Position numbers and translations under genes: made by a program. This document shows positions 20,379 through 30,043 of a stretch of DNA of 64,000 nucleotides, piece after piece; positions within the stretch are counted from its first letter, which is position 1; the number at the start of each line of letters is the position of its first letter. Origin of the DNA: Cyclobacterium qasimii M12-11B (GTDB taxonomy: Bacteria; Bacteroidota; Bacteroidia; Cytophagales; Cyclobacteriaceae). A model generated the notes under the pieces. It worked only from the letters and a program-made list of their open reading frames with translations. It was not told where the DNA came from and searched no databases. The stretch covers positions 1-64,000 of the forward strand of contig NZ_ATNM01000172.1 in assembly GCF_000427295.1 (NCBI RefSeq), in the 5' to 3' direction.

Positions 20379-21336
20379 AGATCAAATCAAAACTATCAGG
20401 AGAGAAGGTTATGTCCCTAAGGAAAGAGCGATTTACATTTAAGGAAACAGCAATAGAACTGTCTTCTCTATTTCTGTTATTGTAATTGAGGATAGCTGAA
20501 AGATTAAGGTCCTCAAGGTCATTTTGTTTCCTTTCGTCTACTAAAAACTGAAGGGTTACGCTGTTAACATCTCCTTCAATGTTTACATTGGCGGGAAAAT
20601 ATAATTTTTTCACCTCCAATTTTAATGTTTTTTCTATGAAAGCAACCACTTGAAAACTTATCTGAACCGTTTCTTCATCCAGGGTTAAGAAATCCCTTTT
20701 AGTTTTGTCCAGTTCAAGAGGAAGTAATTTTGAATAGTGGTTTTTGATATTGTTTTCGCCAAGCTGAACGAGCAATTTTCCCTCAAGTTGCTCTATGACA
20801 GAAATAGGGCCTTTTACAGTGACAAATTCTGGATCCATTGTAATAGGAGATGCAAAATCGTAATTTTCGGCCAAGGTATTGGCCAAGGTGTCTGGTATAA
20901 TTTGGATCTTCTTTGAAACAATTTTATCAATACTGAAAAACAAAGTATCCTGAACAATACGTACCAGATTTGTTGATGAAATATGCTCGGACATTTGCTG
21001 AGCTATTTCAGCGGTTATTAAGTAAGGTTGGTGAGAAGGGTCATCCAGGTTTATTTCTAATGGGTCTTGGCTAACGCCCAGGTATTTTTTCAAAAGATCC
21101 CAACCATTCCCGTTGATTTCTATCTTGACCTCGTTTGGAAGCCCTTCCACTGCCATGTACTCTTCCTCATCAAATTGAATAGAGACGGGTTGATTGACGA
21201 TAGTGGTGTAGTTGTCCTTGTTTAAGGCATTCAGCAACCAAAAGGTGGTAGCCGTGACAACGCACAGGACTACCACCTTCAAATTGGAAGTTTTATCAGG
21301 TCTAAATTTCCGGAAATAATTACTGAGTGTACTCAA
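20371..21336 (-). CDS. YbbR/CdaR-like domain protein
   Basis: 321 residues. One N-terminal membrane segment (VVVLCVVTATTFWLLNALN, residues about 20 to 40) followed by beta-rich YbbR-like repeats, for example FVTVKGPISVIEQLEG. In Firmicutes such proteins (CdaR) regulate the diadenylate cyclase CdaA; in Bacteroidota the YbbR protein is found in the yajC-coaE neighbourhood as here, and the role is not established. It starts 14 bases after yajC and overlaps coaE, so it belongs to a nusB-ytxH-DUF1573-yajC-ybbR-coaE transcription unit. Confidence 0.85.
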   Translation of the reverse strand: MSTLSNYFRKFRPDKTSNLKVVVLCVVTATTFWLLNALNKDNYTTIVNQPVSIQFDEEEYMAVEGLPNEVKIEINGNGWDLLKKYLGVSQDPLEINLDDPSHQPYLITAEIAQQMSEHISSTNLVRIVQDTLFFSIDKIVSKKIQIIPDTLANTLAENYDFASPITMDPEFVTVKGPISVIEQLEGKLLVQLGENNIKNHYSKLLPLELDKTKRDFLTLDEETVQISFQVVAFIEKTLKLEVKKLYFPANVNIEGDVNSVTLQFLVDERKQNDLEDLNLSAILNYNNRNREDSSIAVSLNVNRSFLRDITFSPDSFDLIYE

Positions 21337-21350
21337 GTGTGTACGGAAAA

Positions 21351-21670
21351 TTATTTTTCAGTTGATAATTTTTTAGTATAATCGAGAGATAATGCAGATT
21401 TTTCAACCCTTATTTTCACTCCTTTGTCCAAGTCGATGGTTACTATGTCACCCTCTACGGAATATACTTTTCCATGGATGCCACCTACTGTTACTACTTG
21501 TTCTCCCTTTTTTATATCAGAGATAAACTTGGCAGTATCTTTTTGTTTTTTTGTTGGGGTCTGATCATAAAGAAATACATGATCAGGATGATACTACCAA
21601 AAAGGAAAACTTGACCCATGATACCACTACCCATGGCACTGTCTATTTGAAGCAATAATGAATTGTGCAT
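21351..21670 (-). CDS. yajC: Sec translocon accessory protein YajC, frameshifted
   Basis: Small membrane protein of the SecDF-YajC complex. The ATG at 21670 opens MHNSLLLQIDSAMGSGIMGQ, then a single membrane helix (VFLFGSIILIMYFFMIRPQQ) and the invariant RPQQK motif. The frame breaks in the T7 run at 21546-21552; adding one base gives QKKQKDTAKFISDIKKGEQ, then VVTVGGIHGKVYSVEGD and VTIDLDKGVKIRVEKSAL, all classic YajC. Restored length is 106 residues. Because each half is short, the gene is easily missed. It starts 3 bases after the DUF1573 gene, inside the operon that ends with coaE. Confidence 0.9.
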
Positions 21671-21672
21671 TT

Positions 21673-22218
21673 TTATCGTTTTACTGGACCTGCTGAAGGC
21701 GCTGTTGATGTTCCTGTTGATCTATTAACTTCTCCTTTTAATCTTAACCTTGATACACTAGGATTAGTGTTTGCTTGAATAGTAACGGTTGGGCTTTGAA
21801 CACCAGATTTTCCTCTAGAGTTAAATACTACCTTTACAAAACCTTCATCGCCTGGTTTTACAGGAGTTTTAGACCATTCTGGACTTGTACATCCACAAGA
21901 AGCTTGAATATTGGAAATAATCAAAGGTGCCTGACCTTCATTTTTGAATTTGAAAATATGCTCAACAACTTCGCCTTCATTAATGGCACCAAAGTCAAAG
22001 ATTTCATCTTCGAAAGCAAATGCTCCAACTGTAGCTGGATCAGCAGGTTGTACATTTTGTGCACTTGAAGGTGTCACCACTTGATTTTGCTCTAGTTGGG
22101 AAATTTTTTGCTCCAATTCCTGGATCTTATCATTGTCCCCACTTCCTTTTTCACTACAGGCTACTGCCATAATCAGTGTTAAGCCCAATAGCCACACCGA
22201 AAGATTAGAATACTTCAT
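21673..22218 (-). CDS. DUF1573 lipoprotein
   Basis: 181 residues. Lipoprotein signal with lipobox MAVAC (cysteine near residue 21), a short coiled-coil (IQELEQKISQLEQNQ), and a C-terminal DUF1573/ASH-like immunoglobulin domain: FDFGAINEGEVVEHIFKFKN, SNIQASCGCTSPEWSKTPVK and PGDEGFVKVVFNSRGK, where the CGC motif is the family's hallmark. Exported to the periplasm or outer-membrane face; molecular role unknown. Very common in Bacteroidota. Co-directional and closely spaced with ytxH upstream and yajC downstream. Confidence 0.9.
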   Translation of the reverse strand: MKYSNLSVWLLGLTLIMAVACSEKGSGDNDKIQELEQKISQLEQNQVVTPSSAQNVQPADPATVGAFAFEDEIFDFGAINEGEVVEHIFKFKNEGQAPLIISNIQASCGCTSPEWSKTPVKPGDEGFVKVVFNSRGKSGVQSPTVTIQANTNPSVSRLRLKGEVNRSTGTSTAPSAGPVKR

Positions 22219-22232
22219 AAATAAAACTGTTT

Positions 22233-22541
22233 TTAATTTTTATTGTTGTCGTTGTTGATTTGGTCAATAAGTTTATTGACATCATTTAGCAAATTTTCTG
22301 CTTTGGATTTTGCCTCTGTGATGACCTTATCTCCTTCAGATCTGGCAATATTGTCCGGTAGATGTTTTTCATCTATCAGTTCATTGATCAGGTCTTCCAG
22401 CTCATTGCGGTATTTTGCTAGTCTGTAGGATAATTTATCTCTAGTATTATTTCCGGCATCAGGTGCAAAAAGCACCCCTAGAGTAGCACCCAAACTTGCC
22501 CCTAAAGCAAATGCGAATAATGAATTACCTTTTTTACCCAT
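22233..22541 (-). CDS. YtxH domain protein
   Basis: 102 residues. The N-terminus (NSLFAFALGASLGATLGVLFAP) is a glycine-rich membrane segment that ends in the YtxH-type LFAPDAGNNTRDKLSYRL motif, followed by an amphipathic coiled-coil tail rich in Lys, Glu and Asn. The family is general-stress associated in Gram-positives and of unknown role here. It lies between nusB (9 bases) and the DUF1573 lipoprotein (14 bases) in the same unit. Confidence 0.85.
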   Translation of the reverse strand: MGKKGNSLFAFALGASLGATLGVLFAPDAGNNTRDKLSYRLAKYRNELEDLINELIDEKHLPDNIARSEGDKVITEAKSKAENLLNDVNKLIDQINNDNNKN

Positions 22542-22550
22542 TTTGTGTTT

Positions 22551-23735
22551 TTATTTATTATCTATAAGCCCTCTACCACTCTTACGTATTTTTCCGTTTT
22601 CGGTTAGTTCTTTTGACAATGTATCTAAAAGTCCGTTCACAAATTGCTTACTTTTCGGAGTACTATACGTTTTGGAAATATCAATATATTCATTTATGGA
22701 CACTTTGGTAGGGATACTTGAGAAGTTTACCATTTCTGATAAAGCCATTATAAGTATTACCCTGTCTGTTAAAGCGATCCTTTCTACATCCCAGTTTTTT
22801 GTGGTATTGGCAATTAACTCACTGTATTCCTTTTCTGAGGCAACGGTAAAGTTATAAATATCCTGAAAGAATTCTTTGTCCTCTTCCCAGTTTATTGCCA
22901 ATTCCGGAAGGATCTCATCTGCTTCATCTTCAGAGCCTGTAAGGTTTTTTATAACCTTTGAAGACAAACTCTTAACAATCGATTTGTTTTCTGACCAATT
23001 CAAATCTCTGTCCTGAAAGAAGCTTAAAGGAGCCCCTAGCTTAAAAATGATCTTTTTAATGATAACCTGTAAAATTTCTTTATCCTCCTCGAAACTCGGA
23101 TTTTCAATGGTCATGTATTTCTGGTAATCCTCGTGAGGCTTAACCAGTTCTCTGTACCATTCTTTTATCTCCAGCTCCAATTCTTCTATGTCTACATCAA
23201 ATCTAAGACAATCTTTTTTGAAAGAATGGTTTTGCTCTATAATCAACAAGGCCTTATTTGAACCAAGATTATAGGCTGCAGGAAGAGTGATTGCAGGTTG
23301 GTCCTCAAGTTTTCTCTTTTTTAATTTTTCCTTTCGAACATGTTCCCCAAATGCTACCAACATACTTATCGCAAACAAATACAAACCAGGAATGTTTTCC
23401 ACGGCGGTCAACATATTTGTTCGTAAAAATTCCTTGTCCTTTTTATTGTTTGAATTATAAAATGCAAGGGCCTTTACCGCTGTTTCTTTTACCTTTTCAT
23501 TGTCGCTTTTTTCCAATGAAAGTTGTGCTTGATCTCTGTTTTTGATAAAAACCTGAATACAACGCTCTGCTTCTTTTTTAAGGAAACTCTTGTCTTGTAC
23601 CTCCATAGAATTAAGATCTGGTAGAAAGGCTTCTTTTATTAAGTCTTGTGCCAGATTTGCATTGGACAGTTTGCACTGGTGAAAAGCATACAACGTTTGA
23701 AATGCTTTTACTCTGAGGATTCTCCTATTTAACAT
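22551..23735 (-). CDS. nusB: Transcription antitermination protein NusB, long Bacteroidota form
   Basis: 394 residues, much longer than the ~140-residue proteobacterial protein, but this long form is usual in the phylum. It begins MLNRRILRVKAFQTLYAFHQ, the RNA-binding N-terminal arm, and the C-terminal 130 residues carry the NusB core (TKNWDVERIALTDRVILIMA, IPTKVSINEYIDISKTYSTP, SKQFVNGLLDTLSKEL). The middle is a lineage-specific insertion. NusB with NusE nucleates the rRNA antitermination complex on boxA. First gene of the unit that runs to coaE. Confidence 0.9.
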   Translation of the reverse strand: MLNRRILRVKAFQTLYAFHQCKLSNANLAQDLIKEAFLPDLNSMEVQDKSFLKKEAERCIQVFIKNRDQAQLSLEKSDNEKVKETAVKALAFYNSNNKKDKEFLRTNMLTAVENIPGLYLFAISMLVAFGEHVRKEKLKKRKLEDQPAITLPAAYNLGSNKALLIIEQNHSFKKDCLRFDVDIEELELEIKEWYRELVKPHEDYQKYMTIENPSFEEDKEILQVIIKKIIFKLGAPLSFFQDRDLNWSENKSIVKSLSSKVIKNLTGSEDEADEILPELAINWEEDKEFFQDIYNFTVASEKEYSELIANTTKNWDVERIALTDRVILIMALSEMVNFSSIPTKVSINEYIDISKTYSTPKSKQFVNGLLDTLSKELTENGKIRKSGRGLIDNK

Positions 23736-23882
23736 TAACTGAAATTAAAGAACGTGATAAGTGGTATATGACAAGTAGGGCAGAAGCAGCCTTTCCTCGC
23801 CGAAACTAAATTTTCTGCAAATTAGTAAATGTACCTGCAAAGGACAAATATTTGATCTCACATGCTGTAAAAAACACGGATC

Positions 23883-24983
23883 CTACCATGACATTTTCAA
23901 TTGCCCGATATCTTTTATCCTTTTTAGGGCTTTTTGAAGCGCCGCTTCATGAGGAGATATTCCCTCGGAAGTAGCCAAATCAAATACAGCTAGACAAGTG
24001 TCATATATTTTTTCGGCCTTTTCTATCGCTAGAGACTTCTTGTAATTTCCCTGATATTCCTGATAGACATTTATTAAACCACCAGCATTAATGAGAAAGT
24101 CAGGGGCGTAGAGTATTCCATGCTCCATTAGCATTCTGGCATGTACTTGTTCGTTGTCCAATTGATTGTTGGCTGCACCAGCTACTATATCACATGTCAA
24201 TACGGGGATGGTCTGGTCATTGAGCTGACCTCCCATTGCGCAAGGGGCGAAGATATCCATCGGAATGTCCTGAATCGAAGCTGCTGAGACGACTTTTGCA
24301 CCTGTCGATGCGGCCACCTTAGCCACTCTATTCGCATTGATATCGGCCACCATTAGTATTGCATCCTCTTTGCTTAAATGTTCTGCCAGGTGTTTGCCTA
24401 CTTGACCGGCGCCTTGGATCAGGATTCTTTTTCCTTTTAGTGAATCACTGCCATAAGCTTTTTTTGCAGCTGCTTTCATGCCTAAGTAGGTACCGTAGGC
24501 CGTTACAGGGGACGGATCTCCACCTCCTCCTTTGCTTTCAGGTAATCCTGTCACATGCTTTGTTTCCATGGCAATGTATTCCATGTCCGCAGTTTGGGTG
24601 TTCATGTCTTCGGCGGTGATGTACCGGCCTCCTAAACTTTCAATAAACCGACCAAACCTCCTTAGATAAGCCTCTGTTTTTAAAGAAGGGTCTCCTATCA
24701 AGACGGCTTTTCCACCGCCAATATTCAACCCTGATATAGATGCTTTAAAGGTCATTCCCCTGGAAAGCCGCAACACATCTTTAATCGCATCTGCTTCATT
24801 GGTATAATGCCACATTCTGGTTCCACCAAGTGAAGGACCCAGTACTGTGTTATGTATAGCAATTATGGCTTTTAGACCGGTTGGTTTGTCATAGCAAATA
24901 ACTAACTGCTCATGCTCCATTTCCTCCATCTGGGCATAGATTTCATTTATCTTCGGTTTTTCCTCCGTTTTGATTGCCGCCAT
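23883..24983 (-). CDS. Leucine dehydrogenase (Glu/Leu/Phe/Val dehydrogenase)
   Basis: 366 residues. Catalytic-domain motifs GPSLGGTRMWHYTNEADAI and ISGLNIGGGKAVLIGDPSLK contain the substrate-binding and catalytic lysines; the Rossmann NAD site is GKRILIQGAGQVGKHLAEHL. The AEDMNTQTADMEYIA segment matches the leucine-dehydrogenase branch. It deaminates branched-chain L-amino acids to 2-oxo acids with NAD. Monocistronic, divergent from the ABC transporter gene at 25127. Exact preference among Leu, Val and Phe is not readable from sequence alone. Confidence 0.9.
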   Translation of the reverse strand: MAAIKTEEKPKINEIYAQMEEMEHEQLVICYDKPTGLKAIIAIHNTVLGPSLGGTRMWHYTNEADAIKDVLRLSRGMTFKASISGLNIGGGKAVLIGDPSLKTEAYLRRFGRFIESLGGRYITAEDMNTQTADMEYIAMETKHVTGLPESKGGGGDPSPVTAYGTYLGMKAAAKKAYGSDSLKGKRILIQGAGQVGKHLAEHLSKEDAILMVADINANRVAKVAASTGAKVVSAASIQDIPMDIFAPCAMGGQLNDQTIPVLTCDIVAGAANNQLDNEQVHARMLMEHGILYAPDFLINAGGLINVYQEYQGNYKKSLAIEKAEKIYDTCLAVFDLATSEGISPHEAALQKALKRIKDIGQLKMSW

Positions 24984-25126
24984 TGAACTTTGATGTTTAT
25001 AATATGTTATATTTGAGTTCAGTTAAAAACAGATGTGTACAGAATTTAATGTATTTCATCTGCCTTTCATTTGCAATATAACACAATATTATTCAAGATA
25101 TTGTGGTTTAAAAAGTCATTTATTTT

Positions 25127-26920
25127 GTGAAGCCCCTTTGGAGATTAAATAAATATCTATATAAATATAAGCTATACCTTTTTTTAGGAGTAGTTTTTAC
25201 ATTTATCTCAAACTTTTTTGTGATAATTCCGGCGCGACTCGTCGGGATTGCCATCGATTATGTGGTAGAAAGTTTTAGCTATTATCAAGTATTTGATGAT
25301 GGTGAAGTAGTACAAGAAGCTTCCAGGTCTGAGTTTCTGAAATACATCTTGATTTTCGGCTTGCTTATGCTCGCCATGGCCCTGTTGAGAGGACTTTTTC
25401 TGTTTCTTATCCGCCAAACGATCATTGCGATGTCAAGGTTGATAGAATATGACCTCAAAAATGAAATTTATGCCCATTATCAAACGCTACCTTTAGCCTT
25501 TTTCAGGCAAAACAGCACGGGTGACCTAATGGCAAGGATCACTGAGGACGTTTCCAAGGTTCGAATGTACCTGGGGCCTGCACTGATGTATGGCATTAAC
25601 CTGATCATCTTGTTTCCAATGGTGATCGGCTATATGTTCACCGTGAATGTACCTCTTACTTTATATTCACTGTTGCCTCTGCCGGTTTTGTCAGTAAGTA
25701 TTTATTTGGTCAATAATATGATCAATAAGCGCTCGGAAAAGATACAGCGGAGCCTTTCAGGATTAAGTACTTTTGTACAGGAAGCCTTCTCAGGCATTAG
25801 GGTGATCAAATCTTTTGTTAGGGAAAAAGACAGCGCCAACCAGTTTCAAAAAGCAAGCGAAGACTATAAAGAAAAATCCATATCACTTACCAAGGTGCAA
25901 TCCTTATTCTTTCCTCTGATCATGGCATTGATTGGACTTAGTACCATACTTACTGTTTATGTCGGAGGAATTCAAGTGATAGAGGGTGCCATAGGATATG
26001 GTGTGATCGCAGAATTTATTTTATATGTCAACATCCTAACCTGGCCAGTGACTTCTCTGGGGTGGGTTACGAGTATTGTGCAAAGAGCCGCTGCTTCTCA
26101 ATCCAGAATCAATGAGTTCCTGGATGAGAAAAATGATATTTTAAGTACAGAGCACCTGGAAAAAGAAATCAATGGCCATATAGAAGTGCAAAACCTCTCT
26201 TTTGTCTATCCTGATTCAGGTATAAGGGCATTAGATAAGGTGAGTTTTGAAATCAAAGCGGGCAAATCATTGGCCATCATTGGTACCACTGGTTCTGGAA
26301 AGTCTACCATTGCCAATCTTCTTATGCGGACCTATGATGCCACTGAAGGCAGGATTCTGCTGGATGACCATGACATCAGAAGCTATGACATTGCCAATCT
26401 CAGAGAGCAAATCGGTTATGTCCCTCAGGATGTGTTTTTATTCAGTGATTCCATTGCCAATAATATTGGGTTTGGCATGGGCAAGTCGCTTGATATGGCG
26501 CAGATAGAACAAGCTGCAAAAGATGCCGATGTCTATAATAATATCATTGAATTTCCTCAAGGATTTGAAACCAGACTGGGAGAAAGGGGAATGACGCTAT
26601 CAGGTGGTCAGAAGCAAAGGGTCTCCATCGCCAGAGCCATTGTGAAGTCTCCAAAGATTCTCTTGCTGGACGATTGTCTTTCTGCAGTAGATACCAAGAC
26701 GGAAAATGCGATCTTAAATGCCCTTGAAAAGATCATGAAAGACCGGACTTCCATTATTATATCCCATCGGGTTTCCTCCGCCAAGCTTGCCGATCAGATT
26801 ATCGTACTAGATGATGGTGCCGTTATTGAGAAAGGCAATCATGCTGAATTGATGGCTATCAAAGGGGCTTATGCTTCCTTGTACGAAAAACAAACCCAGC
26901 AAGCTGGCGAGGTGGATTGA
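25127..26920 (+). CDS. ABC exporter half-transporter with Asp at the catalytic Glu position
   Basis: 597 residues. An ABC type-1 transmembrane domain (residues about 1 to 320, six helices) is fused to a nucleotide-binding domain. The NBD has Walker A IIGTTGSGKSTIANLL, Q-loop IGYVPQDVFLF, signature LSGGQKQRVSIARA, Walker B ILLLDDCLSAVD and H-loop SIIISHRVSSAKLAD. The residue after the Walker B aspartate is Asp rather than the usual catalytic Glu, as in degenerate sites of heterodimeric MdlA/YheI-type exporters, yet no partner gene is adjacent. Start is taken at the GTG near 25127, 143 bases from the divergent dehydrogenase. Exports lipids or drugs in homologues; substrate unknown. Confidence 0.88.
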   Translation: MKPLWRLNKYLYKYKLYLFLGVVFTFISNFFVIIPARLVGIAIDYVVESFSYYQVFDDGEVVQEASRSEFLKYILIFGLLMLAMALLRGLFLFLIRQTIIAMSRLIEYDLKNEIYAHYQTLPLAFFRQNSTGDLMARITEDVSKVRMYLGPALMYGINLIILFPMVIGYMFTVNVPLTLYSLLPLPVLSVSIYLVNNMINKRSEKIQRSLSGLSTFVQEAFSGIRVIKSFVREKDSANQFQKASEDYKEKSISLTKVQSLFFPLIMALIGLSTILTVYVGGIQVIEGAIGYGVIAEFILYVNILTWPVTSLGWVTSIVQRAAASQSRINEFLDEKNDILSTEHLEKEINGHIEVQNLSFVYPDSGIRALDKVSFEIKAGKSLAIIGTTGSGKSTIANLLMRTYDATEGRILLDDHDIRSYDIANLREQIGYVPQDVFLFSDSIANNIGFGMGKSLDMAQIEQAAKDADVYNNIIEFPQGFETRLGERGMTLSGGQKQRVSIARAIVKSPKILLLDDCLSAVDTKTENAILNALEKIMKDRTSIIISHRVSSAKLADQIIVLDDGAVIEKGNHAELMAIKGAYASLYEKQTQQAGEVD

Positions 26921-26934
26921 TTTAGAGAGAAGGA

Positions 26935-27681
26935 TTACAATTGAATAAATAATCCTGCCACGGCAAATTGAACCAAAGTAAAATTGTACACTTCGTCAAC
27001 TTCAGCGCCTCCTTCCAAAAAGCGATAGCCTGCTTTTAGGGCAATATGGTCTGTTAGCGGAAGTTTTGTTCCCAAAAACAAGTCAAAAGCCCTTCCCGGA
27101 CCTCCGGCCAGACCATCTCCTTCAAAATAAATCAAGTTTTCACCTCCCATATCATAGGCGGTGTACAGGTGCAATAAAGGCACAAAGCCTAAATCATCTT
27201 TTTGGTCGCTAAGCCCTTGGTCATTGGCCAGACGAACCTGCGCATCACGGATTTTACCGGTGAAGCCAACACCCACCAACCAATTTCCAGAAGCAATAAT
27301 GTCCCTACGGTAAGTCAGTCTGTAACTGTTGAACTGATAATAGCCATCCAAAGCCTGTCCTTGTCCAAAAACGCTGGACTCAAAGTTGATGTCTCTATTG
27401 GCAGTGCCTTCATAATTAATTCCAAGTGGTGCATAAAGTGCAAAAATATGGTTCTTTTCATTGAATGTATAGCCCAACCTTATTCGGTAAGGTATAACAG
27501 GTCCCTGGGCTTCAAAATCGTCCTGAAAACTAAATAATGTCCCGGTAGTATTGGGGATACGCACATCATTGTAACCTGGGAATGCCAAACCGGTCTCGGC
27601 ATCTATCGTGAACTGGGCCTGGCTAGGAGAGACGACAAAAAAGACCAGAAGAGCTAAAGGAATGACTACTAATTTATACAT
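26935..27681 (-). CDS. Outer-membrane beta-barrel-like protein
   Basis: 248 residues with a signal peptide ending VVSPSQAQ near residue 22. The mature part alternates polar and hydrophobic residues with frequent aromatic ends (YRIRLGYTFNEKNHIFALYA, LTYRRDIIASGNWLVGVGF, HIALKAGYRFLEGGAEV), and the last strand ends in a hydrophobic/aromatic pattern, as expected for a small outer-membrane barrel. No named family. It converges with the ABC exporter gene, their stops 14 bases apart. Function unknown; the regular glycine-aromatic girdle makes the barrel call fairly safe. Confidence 0.75.
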   Translation of the reverse strand: MYKLVVIPLALLVFFVVSPSQAQFTIDAETGLAFPGYNDVRIPNTTGTLFSFQDDFEAQGPVIPYRIRLGYTFNEKNHIFALYAPLGINYEGTANRDINFESSVFGQGQALDGYYQFNSYRLTYRRDIIASGNWLVGVGFTGKIRDAQVRLANDQGLSDQKDDLGFVPLLHLYTAYDMGGENLIYFEGDGLAGGPGRAFDLFLGTKLPLTDHIALKAGYRFLEGGAEVDEVYNFTLVQFAVAGLFIQL

Positions 27682-27946
27682 GGAGTAAATGTTTTTAGGG
27701 TTTAACTTAATCCTTTAGTAACAAGTATTGTGCCTATTTCTAAGGTGCTTTGTATATACATCTTTAGGTATGGTAAGGGCGTAATTGTGACAGGTTTGTG
27801 TAAGGAAATTGTAGAAAAATGTTTTCACCAATGAAAAGTAGGCATATTGTTCCTTTGAGGTAGACCTTTAGGCTCTTGCAGGTTCCCTCCTTCTGTTGTA
27901 TATTTCTGATCGTTGTAACCAATACTTTCAATAGCCTAAAATTCCT

Positions 27947-29820
27947 ATGAAAACGATAATCGGACTGCTACTGACTTTTTCTTTTTTCGCTTCCAGTATA
28001 GCGCAGGAGCTTACCTTAGTCAAAAACAGAAAATCTAACTTTACCATCATAATACCCGAGCAACCTACTGTCGAAGAGATTCAGGGAGCCAAGGTTTTGC
28101 AACACTATTTATACAAAATCTCTGGCGCCAAACTTCCCGTAAAGCAGGACCGGGGACTTCCTGGTAATAATGAAATACTCGTAGGAAAAGTGAGTCGTCC
28201 CGAGACTGCCAAGTTGCCTTATGACCAAATGGGTAAAGATGGGTTGTATATTGGAAATAATGGCAAGCAACTTATCCTGACTGGAGGACCAAAAAAAGGC
28301 GTTGAGTATGCTGTCTATACTTTTCTGGAGCAGTACCTGGGTTGTAAAAAATATACTTCAACCTTCGAAGTTATACCCGAGAAAAAACAATCAAAATACC
28401 GGCAATAGATGATTTGCAGGTACCGGATTTCTCTTTTAGAGAGGTGTTTTATAATGATGCTTATGACCCAAAGTTTATGGATTGGCACAAGTTGCATTCC
28501 CATACGGAGCGGGGAAATATTCCTGCTGAATGGGGCTATTGGGTGCATACTTTTCATAATTTCCTCAATCCAGAAGAATATGGGGAAAGTCATCCTGAGT
28601 ATTTCAGCTTTTACGAAGGGAAGCGACATCCTGGAATGGTGCCATCCTGGGATGGAAAGAGTGTGCAACCCGAATCCCAACTTTGCCTAACCAATCCAGA
28701 TGTTCTTGAGATCGTGTGCGAAAACCTTCAAAAAGCCATCGATAACAAACCGGAAGCCTTGTATTGGTCCGTTAGCCAAAATGACAATGTAAATTATTGC
28801 CAATGTGAACACTGTGCGGCTTTGGACGCCAAGTTTGCCGCTTTTGCCCCTGAGGAAAAAATGTATGCTACCCATGGTGGCCAATACCCTGCATTAGGGA
28901 TGGGATCTATGTTGAGCTTCGTTAATAAGGTAGCGGAGCGTTTTCCAGATAAAATCATTTCCACCCTGGCTTACCAATATACTCGCGTACCACCCAAGGA
29001 TATCGTGCCTCGTGAAAATGTCAATATCATGCTTTGTAGCATAGAGAGCACTCGAAATGAACCGATGGAAACGGGAGATCCAGACTTCAGCAATGACTTG
29101 AAAGGTTGGGGGCAGATTACAGACAATATCCTGATTTGGGACTACAACATTCAATTTGCGAATTTGCTCGCCCCTTTTCCTAATCTCCGTACCCTCCAAC
29201 CAAATATATCCTTTCTCCGTGACAACAATGTCAGTGCCGTATTTGCCCAGGGCAATATTCAGTCCGGTGGTGAATCTGCAGAGATAAGGGCCTACCTCTT
29301 GTCCAAACTGCTTTGGAATCCAGACCTGAATGCGGACCAGGAGATGGATGGTTTCTTTAACGCCTATTATGGAAAGGCTGCCCCTTTTGTGAAAGAATAC
29401 ATTGACCTGCTTCATGACAATAACCAGGGATTTACAGGAAGAAAAATGTCGATTTTTGGAAGTCCAAAACAAGAAAAAGACAGTTTCCTCAACCCCGAAT
29501 TATTAGCCAAATACAATGTGCTCTTTGACAAGGCAGAGAAAGCAGTCCGAAAGCATCCCGAACAACTCAGCCGCGTAAAATCTGCCCGACTGCCTGTATC
29601 CTTCGCCATGCTTGAAATCACTAAAGAGCAAAATGGGAACAATTGGGAAACTTACCTAGATGGAGACCAACAAAAAGTAAAGCTCCCAGAAGAAGTAAGC
29701 AAGCTGTTGTATGATTTCTATTATCAATGTATGGACACCGAAGTCAGCAGACTCTCCGAATGGCATACCACGCCGAAGGAATACCTTGAGGGTTATCAAT
29801 TATCAATTGTTAATTATTAA
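27947..29820 (+). CDS. DUF4838 glycosidase-like protein, frameshifted, 3' end formed by repeat
   Basis: Signal peptide at residues 1 to about 20, then a GH20b/GH67-N-like domain (EEIQGAKVLQHYLYKISGAK, NNGKQLILTGGPKKGVEYAV) and a DUF4838 domain (EALYWSVSQNDNVNYCQCEH, FAQGNIQSGGESAEIRAYL, KLLWNPDLNADQEMDGF). The frame is broken in the A6 run at 28382-28387; one extra A gives EKKTIKIPAIDDLQV and joins both halves into 624 residues. The last residues, after KEYLEGY, are encoded by the AT-rich boundary motif of the downstream repeat array, which also supplies the stop, so the native C-terminus may have been lost. Related proteins are thought to act on glucuronidated or amino-sugar glycans; activity not established. 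Confidence 0.78.
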
Positions 29821-29895
29821 TTGTTAATGTTGGTTATCGTGAAACATTGCATTAACACTTACTCTGCTTTGTAGAAGTTGTTTTGAGAGGCTAGG
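29800..29895 (+). repeat. Repeat unit A (partial) of the AT-bounded array
   Basis: Begins with the AT-rich boundary motif (ATTGTTAATTATTAATTG, then TTAATG) that overlaps the end of the DUF4838 gene, followed by TTGGTTATCGTGAAACATTGC and CTGCTTTGTAGAAGTTG, shared with the units that follow. The unit is shortened: the internal hairpin segment present in units B to F is missing. Confidence 0.7.
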
Positions 29896-30043
29896 TTTTA
29901 ATTATTAATGATTAATTGTTAATTATTAATGTTTGTTGTCGTGAAACGTTACTTTCACACTGTTTTTGCTTTGTAGAAGTCGGACTAAAAGGATAAGGCC
30001 AGTTTTTACGGAGTAAAAACCGATACCGCTTTAACGATTCCTA
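29896..30043 (+). repeat. Repeat unit B of the AT-bounded array
   Basis: Boundary motif at 29896-29931, then TTGTTGTCGTGAAACGTTAC, TTTGTAGAAGTCGGACTAAAA and a hairpin GTTTTTAC-GGA-GTAAAAAC (30002-30020), followed by CGATACCG. Strongly similar to units C and D in the same orientation; shorter, ending soon after the hairpin. Confidence 0.8.
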
